A stretch of DNA of 9,388 bases, from contig CALIDR010000074.1 in assembly GCA_938022295.1 (NCBI GenBank), forward strand, positions 1 through 9,388. The letters are read 5' to 3'. Source of the DNA: an uncultured Burkholderiaceae bacterium. GTDB lineage: Bacteria; Pseudomonadota; Gammaproteobacteria; Burkholderiales; Burkholderiaceae_C. The translations under genes and the position numbers were made by a program. The notes under the pieces were generated by a model. That model was not told where the DNA came from. It worked only from the letters and a program-made list of their open reading frames with translations, and did no database searches. Numbering within the stretch: position 1 is the first letter of the stretch; each line of letters begins with the position of its first letter. Positions 6,245-9,388 of this stretch are shown here, piece after piece.

Positions 6245-6928
6245 CTAGCACCTGACCGGCGCCACGATCTGCGTGTCCGTCGGCGGATTGCCGGCGTCGA
6301 AGCACGTCACGATGCCGGCGCCTTTCTGCCAGAAGCGATTGGGGTCGGTGTGCGTGATCCAGGTCCACGGACCCGGGCCTGCCGACAGGTGCACGTGCGA
6401 CCGCGAGCCGATCTGCAGCTTGCCCGGCGGCTCCGTGTGGCCGATGACCTGCCCGGCCACGACGTCGTCGCCCACCCTGAGGTCTTCGCGCGGCTTGATG
6501 TGCAGCGCGTCGACGAACAGCGTCTGCGTGATCGCGCCGTCGGGATAGCGGATCCTGGTGCGGATCGTCACCCGCCCGCCACGGTGGGGATCCTCCCGGA
6601 CCAGCTGCACGACGGTGCCGGTCGCCGCCGCGAGCACCTCGGCGCCGGGCGCGGTGCAGAAGTCGATGCCTTCGTGCCGCCGTGCGACGCGCCCGGTCTC
6701 GGGGTCACGGATGTAGTATGGGCCGCCCGCGTAATTGGTGGCCGACCCGTAGTCCGAACACGGCACGAGGTCGGACTTCGTGATCGAGGCACCGACGACG
6801 ACGGGGAACTTCGCGTCGGTCATCGCACAGCCTGCCGCCCACAGGCTCAGGGCGAGCATGCCGCACAGGTGGTAACGGCGATCTGCGCCGGCTCGTGGAA
6901 GGTCGCCCGCGCAGGTCTTCGGATGCAT
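6245..6928 (-). CDS. M23-family (LytM-type) metallopeptidase, predicted lipoprotein
   Basis: This 227-residue protein has the LytM zinc-site pattern: HEGID at 85-89 (His85, Asp89), His143 in ALH, and HVH at 178-180. Family members cut peptide cross-links in peptidoglycan, or act as inactive regulators of amidases; here the zinc ligands and catalytic histidines all look present. The N-terminus has a hydrophobic run (about 21-32) ending in AAGC, so Cys34 is a likely lipid-attachment site. Four cysteines follow (57, 91, 209 and the last residue 227), which could form disulfides in the periplasm. The ATG at 6926-6928 is preceded by a GAGGG ribosome site. An upstream in-frame ATG at 7042 adds residues with no exported-protein character. 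It is transcribed alone, convergent with ureD. Confidence 0.87.
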   Translation of the reverse strand: MHPKTCAGDLPRAGADRRYHLCGMLALSLWAAGCAMTDAKFPVVVGASITKSDLVPCSDYGSATNYAGGPYYIRDPETGRVARRHEGIDFCTAPGAEVLAAATGTVVQLVREDPHRGGRVTIRTRIRYPDGAITQTLFVDALHIKPREDLRVGDDVVAGQVIGHTEPPGKLQIGSRSHVHLSAGPGPWTWITHTDPNRFWQKGAGIVTCFDAGNPPTDTQIVAPVRC

Positions 6929-7230
6929 CACGCCCTCACCCTCCGGGATCGGCGCCGCGCGCCGTGCATCAGGAACTGCAGCGCCGGGGATCCACGTCGC
7001 CGATGATGCACGGTGAGGCGCCGCGCGTTCAATCGGGAACATGCCGTATCCGCAGCCGCCCCCGCCGGGCGCGCAGTGCGCAGCGTCGACGTGCGGACGG
7101 TCGACACCCGCCGCCCCCTCGCTGCCGGCAGCAACTGGCCGGTCGGGCCTGTTCGCGGCAACATCGGGGGTCTCGAGCTGGCGGGACGCGCGTCGGCGTC
7201 ACGACTTGCCACGTCGGTCGACCTGCAACC
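6929..7230. other. Divergent gap between peptidase and thioesterase genes
   Basis: This 302-bp region separates two divergent gene starts, so it should hold both promoters. The only clear element is the ribosome site for the peptidase gene. I find no convincing -35/-10 pair, no AT-rich patch and no coding frame with family features. GTCGAC occurs three times (7085-7090, 7100-7105, 7217-7222), but this hexamer is common in such GC-rich DNA. Confidence 0.45.
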
Positions 7231-7620
7231 ATGAAGTCGCTGCCCCACCCCTTCGCCGATCTCGTCGAGTTCTCGGTCGACCACCAGTCCACCGGCCGCA
7301 GCACGCTGTCGCTCCACGTGGCGACCAAGCACATGAACCCGCACGGCGTCGTGCACGGCGCCGTGCTGTACGCGCTGGCCGACACCGGGATGGGTGCGGC
7401 GCTGTACCCGACGCTCGCGCCGGGCGAGATCTGCGCGACCATCGAGGTGAAGATCAACTACTTCAAGCCGGTGTCGCATGGCACGGTGGTCTGCGAGACC
7501 GAGCTGCTCAACCGCGGCCGGTCGGTGGCCAACCTCGACTCGCGGCTCTACGTCGCGGGCACGCTCGTCGCGCAGGCCAACGGCCACTACGCGATCCTGC
7601 GGCCGCGGTCGGCCGGCTGA
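7231..7620 (+). CDS. PaaI-like hotdog-fold acyl-CoA thioesterase
   Basis: This 129-residue protein matches the PaaI/YbgC-type hotdog fold: NPHGVVHGAVLYALADTGMG at 36-55 contains the conserved HG (42-43) on the loop before the central helix, and Asp51, the usual catalytic acid. EVKINYFKPV at 72-81 is the typical central beta strand. Such enzymes hydrolyse acyl- or aryl-CoA esters in the cytoplasm and often clear stalled CoA intermediates in aromatic degradation. Length is typical. The ATG at 7231 lacks an obvious ribosome site, so the start relies on family length and on the MKSLPHPFAD opening. The DUF2721 gene follows after 75 bp on the same strand. Its nearness to a feruloyl-CoA synthase gene may be meaningful, but it is not in that transcription unit. 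Confidence 0.87.
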   Translation: MKSLPHPFADLVEFSVDHQSTGRSTLSLHVATKHMNPHGVVHGAVLYALADTGMGAALYPTLAPGEICATIEVKINYFKPVSHGTVVCETELLNRGRSVANLDSRLYVAGTLVAQANGHYAILRPRSAG

Positions 7621-7695
7621 GGCGCTCCGACGCCGCGGCATTGGCCCGAGAATCCCGGGCACCCGGGCAACCCTCGCCTGCCAACCGCGCCTGCC

Positions 7696-8154
7696 GTGAT
7701 CCCGCTCGCCAATGCCGCCCCCGACGTCGGCCACGCGATCCAGCTCGCGTTGGCGCCGGTGTTCCTGCTCACCGGCATTGCCGGCATGCTCAACGTGATG
7801 GCCGGACGTCTGGCGCGCATCATCGACCGCGGGCGCCAGCTCAAGGAGCGGCCGCTCGACGCGGCGGCCGCGGCCGACGATGCCGAACGGGTCGACGAGC
7901 TGCACAGCCTCGAGCGACGCCGCCAGCTGGCCAGTACGGCGATCACCTCGTGCACGCTGTCGGCGCTGCTGGTGTGCACCGTCATTCCGTGCCTGTTCCT
8001 CGAAGAACTGCTCGGCCTGCCGCTGCGCTGGCTCGAGGGCGTGCTGTTCACCGGCTCGGCACTCGCGCTCGTCGTCGGCCTCGGCTACTTCCTCGTCGAG
8101 GTACACCTGGCGACGAGGACGGTGCGCGTGCACCGCGGCAGCCGCCGCCGGTAG
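7696..8154 (+). CDS. DUF2721 family inner-membrane protein
   Basis: This 152-residue protein has three predicted membrane helices (about 13-35, 80-103 and 113-136). A basic and acidic cytoplasmic linker contains RLARIIDRGRQLKER (38-52) and ERRRQL (73-78). The opening AIQLALAPVFLLTGIAGMLN and the RLARIIDR motif are characteristic of DUF2721, a bacterial family of unknown function. The start codon is GTG at 7696-7698 and has no clear ribosome site. The C-terminus is arginine-rich (RGSRRR). It may be co-transcribed with the thioesterase 75 bp upstream. It converges with the TetR gene, with 11 bp between stop codons. No function can be assigned. Confidence 0.85.
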   Translation: MIPLANAAPDVGHAIQLALAPVFLLTGIAGMLNVMAGRLARIIDRGRQLKERPLDAAAAADDAERVDELHSLERRRQLASTAITSCTLSALLVCTVIPCLFLEELLGLPLRWLEGVLFTGSALALVVGLGYFLVEVHLATRTVRVHRGSRRR

Positions 8155-8162
8155 CGCCGGCG
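8146..8162. terminator. Small hairpin between convergent genes
   Basis: CGCCGG at 8146-8151 pairs with CCGGCG at 8157-8162 around a 5-nt loop that contains the DUF2721 stop codon. It spans nearly the whole 11-bp space between the two stops and could serve as a shared terminator, but there is no T-run. Confidence 0.25.
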
Positions 8163-8165
8163 CCG

Positions 8166-8786
8166 TCAGGGGGCGAGCGGCTGCTGCAGCAACCGCTCGA
8201 CGAAGCGGCTGCGCGCCTCGCGCTGCGCGGCGCCGCCCTGGCCCGCCATCAGCGACTCGCCGACGACGTACGCATAGAGCAGGAACGCGCGCGCGCGCGC
8301 CTCGGCGATCGGGAAGCCGAGCGCCGAGAACACCTGCGCGACGTAGCCGATGCGGCTCGCGTCGGCCTCGTCGACGGCCTGGCGCGCCATCGCGTCGCGG
8401 CGCGCCCAGGCGCGGATCGCGAGTTCGATGCGCGCCGCGCGCGCGGCGGCGCGGCCGCGAACCGGCAGCGAGATCACGTCGCGCAGCTGCTCGCGCGGGT
8501 CGGTGGCCGCCTGCTCGAGGCGCGCGGTGAGCTGCTCGGTGGCGCGCTCGCGCCAGGCCTGCAGCACGCGGCGCAGCAGGTCCTCGCGGTCGCGGAAGTG
8601 CCAGTAGAAGCTGCCGCGCGTGACGCCGAGCTGGGTGGCTAGCACGTCGACGCGCACGTGGTCGATGCCGCGGTCGACGAGCACCTCGGTGGCGGCGTCG
8701 ATCCAGCTGTCGGGCGTCAGCGAAGCGCGCGGGGCGTCCGCCCTGCCTTCGGTGCGGCGGCGGGGGCGCGGGGCAGGGGAGCTCAT
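8166..8786 (-). CDS. TetR-family transcriptional regulator
   Basis: This 206-residue protein has the TetR DNA-binding domain at about 27-75. The helix-turn-helix VLATQLGVTRGSFYWHFRDR (48-67) is very close to the family consensus. The C-terminal two thirds are helical and would bind the inducer; RAFLLYAYVVGESLM (166-180) is typical of the last helices. The first 20 residues are rich in Pro and Arg and probably disordered. ATG at 8784-8786 is preceded by GAGG about 10 nt upstream. An in-frame ATG at 8885 would add 33 residues outside the domain and cover the likely operator region. It is divergent from the feruloyl-CoA synthase gene, the classical layout for a local repressor, so control of that gene and of itself is a reasonable inference. 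The inducer could be an aromatic acyl-CoA. Confidence 0.9.
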   Translation of the reverse strand: MSSPAPRPRRRTEGRADAPRASLTPDSWIDAATEVLVDRGIDHVRVDVLATQLGVTRGSFYWHFRDREDLLRRVLQAWRERATEQLTARLEQAATDPREQLRDVISLPVRGRAAARAARIELAIRAWARRDAMARQAVDEADASRIGYVAQVFSALGFPIAEARARAFLLYAYVVGESLMAGQGGAAQREARSRFVERLLQQPLAP

Positions 8787-8830
8787 CGGCGTCGCACCTC
8801 GGGTCGAGGTTGCGATGATGCCATGCAGTA

Positions 8831-8842
8831 ATGTACGGACAT
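8831..8842. promoter_or_regulatory. Possible TetR-type operator near the regulator gene
   Basis: ATGTACGGACAT is a near-palindrome (10 of 12 symmetric positions, with perfect ATGT/ACAT ends) located 45 bp upstream of the TetR start. Its position fits an autoregulatory operator overlapping the regulator promoter. Symmetry and size are compatible with TetR binding, but no experimental or comparative support is available here. Confidence 0.35.
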
Positions 8843-8890
8843 GCGGGATAACCCCGATGCCGTGCAACAGGCTCGCCACTAGCATCGCTT

Positions 8891-8916
8891 TCCATACACA
8901 TACACAGGTGTTTGGA
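8891..8916. promoter_or_regulatory. Inverted repeat before feruloyl-CoA synthase, possible operator
   Basis: TCCATACAC (8891-8899) and GTGTTTGGA (8908-8916) are inverted copies matching at 8 of 9 positions, separated by 8 nt. The right arm overlaps the ribosome binding site GGAAG (8914-8918) of the gene starting at 8924. It may bind the divergent TetR regulator, or fold as an RNA hairpin that affects translation. Confidence 0.4.
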
Positions 8917-8923
8917 AGCGGTC

Positions 8924-9388
8924 ATGGCACTGGATTGGCTCGACGATCCCCGCTGGCTCGCGCCGCCGCGCGCGGTGCGCGTCGCGCTCGACGACGGCAG
9001 CTTCGTGCTGCGCTCGCCCGAGCCGCTGCAGCCGTACGCGCGCTGCATCGGCGAATGGCTCGAGCGCTGGGCCGCCGAGACGCCCGACGCGCCCGCGTTC
9101 GCCGAGCGCGGCGCCGACGGCGAGTGGCGGCGCCTGACCTGGGCGCAGGCGCGCGCGCAGGTCGGCCGCATCGCGCAGGGGCTGCTCGGGCTGAAGCTCG
9201 CGCCGCAGGCGCCGGTCGTCGTGCTGTCGGACAACGCGCTCGACCATCTGCTGCTGATGCTCGCCGCGATGCACGTCGGCCGCGCGGTGTGCACGGTGTC
9301 GAGCGCGTACTGCCGGCTGACGAAGGACCACACGAAGATCCACGGCATCCTGAACACGCTCGGGCCGGCGCTGATCTACGCGAGCGAC
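8924..9388 (+). CDS. fcs: Feruloyl-CoA synthase, N-terminal part (runs off the window)
   Basis: The frame stays open from ATG 8924 to the window end: 155 codons, about a quarter of the roughly 600-residue family length. Feruloyl-CoA synthase is an ATP-dependent acyl-adenylate-forming enzyme that activates ferulate and related hydroxycinnamates with CoA, the first step of conversion to vanillin. Family-like segments are LRSPEPLQPYARCIGEWLER near 29-48, WRRLTWAQAR near 68-77, VVVLSDNALDHLLLMLAAMH near 98-117 and SSAYCRLTKDHTKIHGIL near 126-143. The AMP-binding P-loop and the adenylation motifs lie beyond the edge, so activity cannot be judged. GGAAG at 8914-8918 lies 5 nt before the ATG. The assignment over other acyl-CoA ligases rests on recognition of this N-terminal region. 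The TetR gene upstream is divergent. Confidence 0.75.
   Translation, partial: MALDWLDDPRWLAPPRAVRVALDDGSFVLRSPEPLQPYARCIGEWLERWAAETPDAPAFAERGADGEWRRLTWAQARAQVGRIAQGLLGLKLAPQAPVVVLSDNALDHLLLMLAAMHVGRAVCTVSSAYCRLTKDHTKIHGILNTLGPALIYASD

Noticed and set aside
7085..7222. Three GTCGAC hexamers in the divergent gap as regulator sites.
   Set aside because: The hexamer is frequent in GC-rich DNA, the spacing is irregular and the flanks are not shared.
7644..7668. GCCCG/CGGGC repeats between the thioesterase and DUF2721 genes as a terminator.
   Set aside because: The stem is only 5 bp with a 7-nt loop, has competing partners and no T-run; expected by chance at this base composition.
8879..9343. Minus-strand frame of 154 codons opposite the feruloyl-CoA synthase.
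   Set aside because: It is the antisense shadow of a clear family match; no ribosome site or motif supports it.
6928..9357. Minus-strand open frame of about 809 codons.
   Set aside because: It covers the thioesterase, DUF2721, TetR and feruloyl-CoA synthase genes in a shadow frame and has low-complexity composition.

Overview
This GC-rich window has strong third-position G/C bias and dense coding on both strands. Together with protein relatives recalled from Burkholderiales (NitT/TauT transporter, UreD, DUF2721, feruloyl-CoA synthase), this suggests a free-living betaproteobacterium of the Rubrivivax/Leptothrix/Methylibium type. The placement is an inference from composition and family recall, not a database result. 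No rRNA, tRNA, CRISPR array, transposase or phage gene is visible.

Left half (1-5903): a leader with two hairpins and a sigma-54-like element precedes a NitT/TauT-type periplasmic substrate-binding protein (295-1335). The matching ATPase (2841-3665) and permease (3676-4443) lie about 1.5 kb further on. The gap holds an antisense outer-membrane beta-barrel gene (1368-1955, minus) and a predicted lipoprotein alpha/beta hydrolase (1939-2844) whose stop overlaps the ATPase start. The permease is followed at once by a small zinc nucleobase/nucleoside deaminase (4446-4943). After a 136-bp gap comes a full-length urease accessory gene ureD (5079-5903), but no urease structural gene follows. The simplest reading is uptake of a small nitrogenous compound, deamination in the cytoplasm, and a link to urea/ammonia metabolism.

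Middle (5904-8154): a 341-bp non-coding stretch with unusual interleaved inverted repeats separates ureD from a convergent M23-type metallopeptidase lipoprotein (6245-6928, minus). A 302-bp divergent gap follows, then a PaaI-like hotdog thioesterase (7231-7620) and a three-helix DUF2721 membrane protein (7696-8154).

Right end (8166-9388): a TetR-family regulator (minus) is divergent from the first 155 codons of a feruloyl-CoA synthase, cut by the window edge. The 137-bp gap between them carries two inverted repeats, one of them ending inside the synthase ribosome binding site. This looks like a locally regulated hydroxycinnamate (ferulate) catabolic locus.

Nothing here is certainly a new system. 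The best candidates for a second look are the split transporter locus with its barrel and lipoprotein hydrolase, the orphan ureD, and the operator-like repeats before the feruloyl-CoA synthase.
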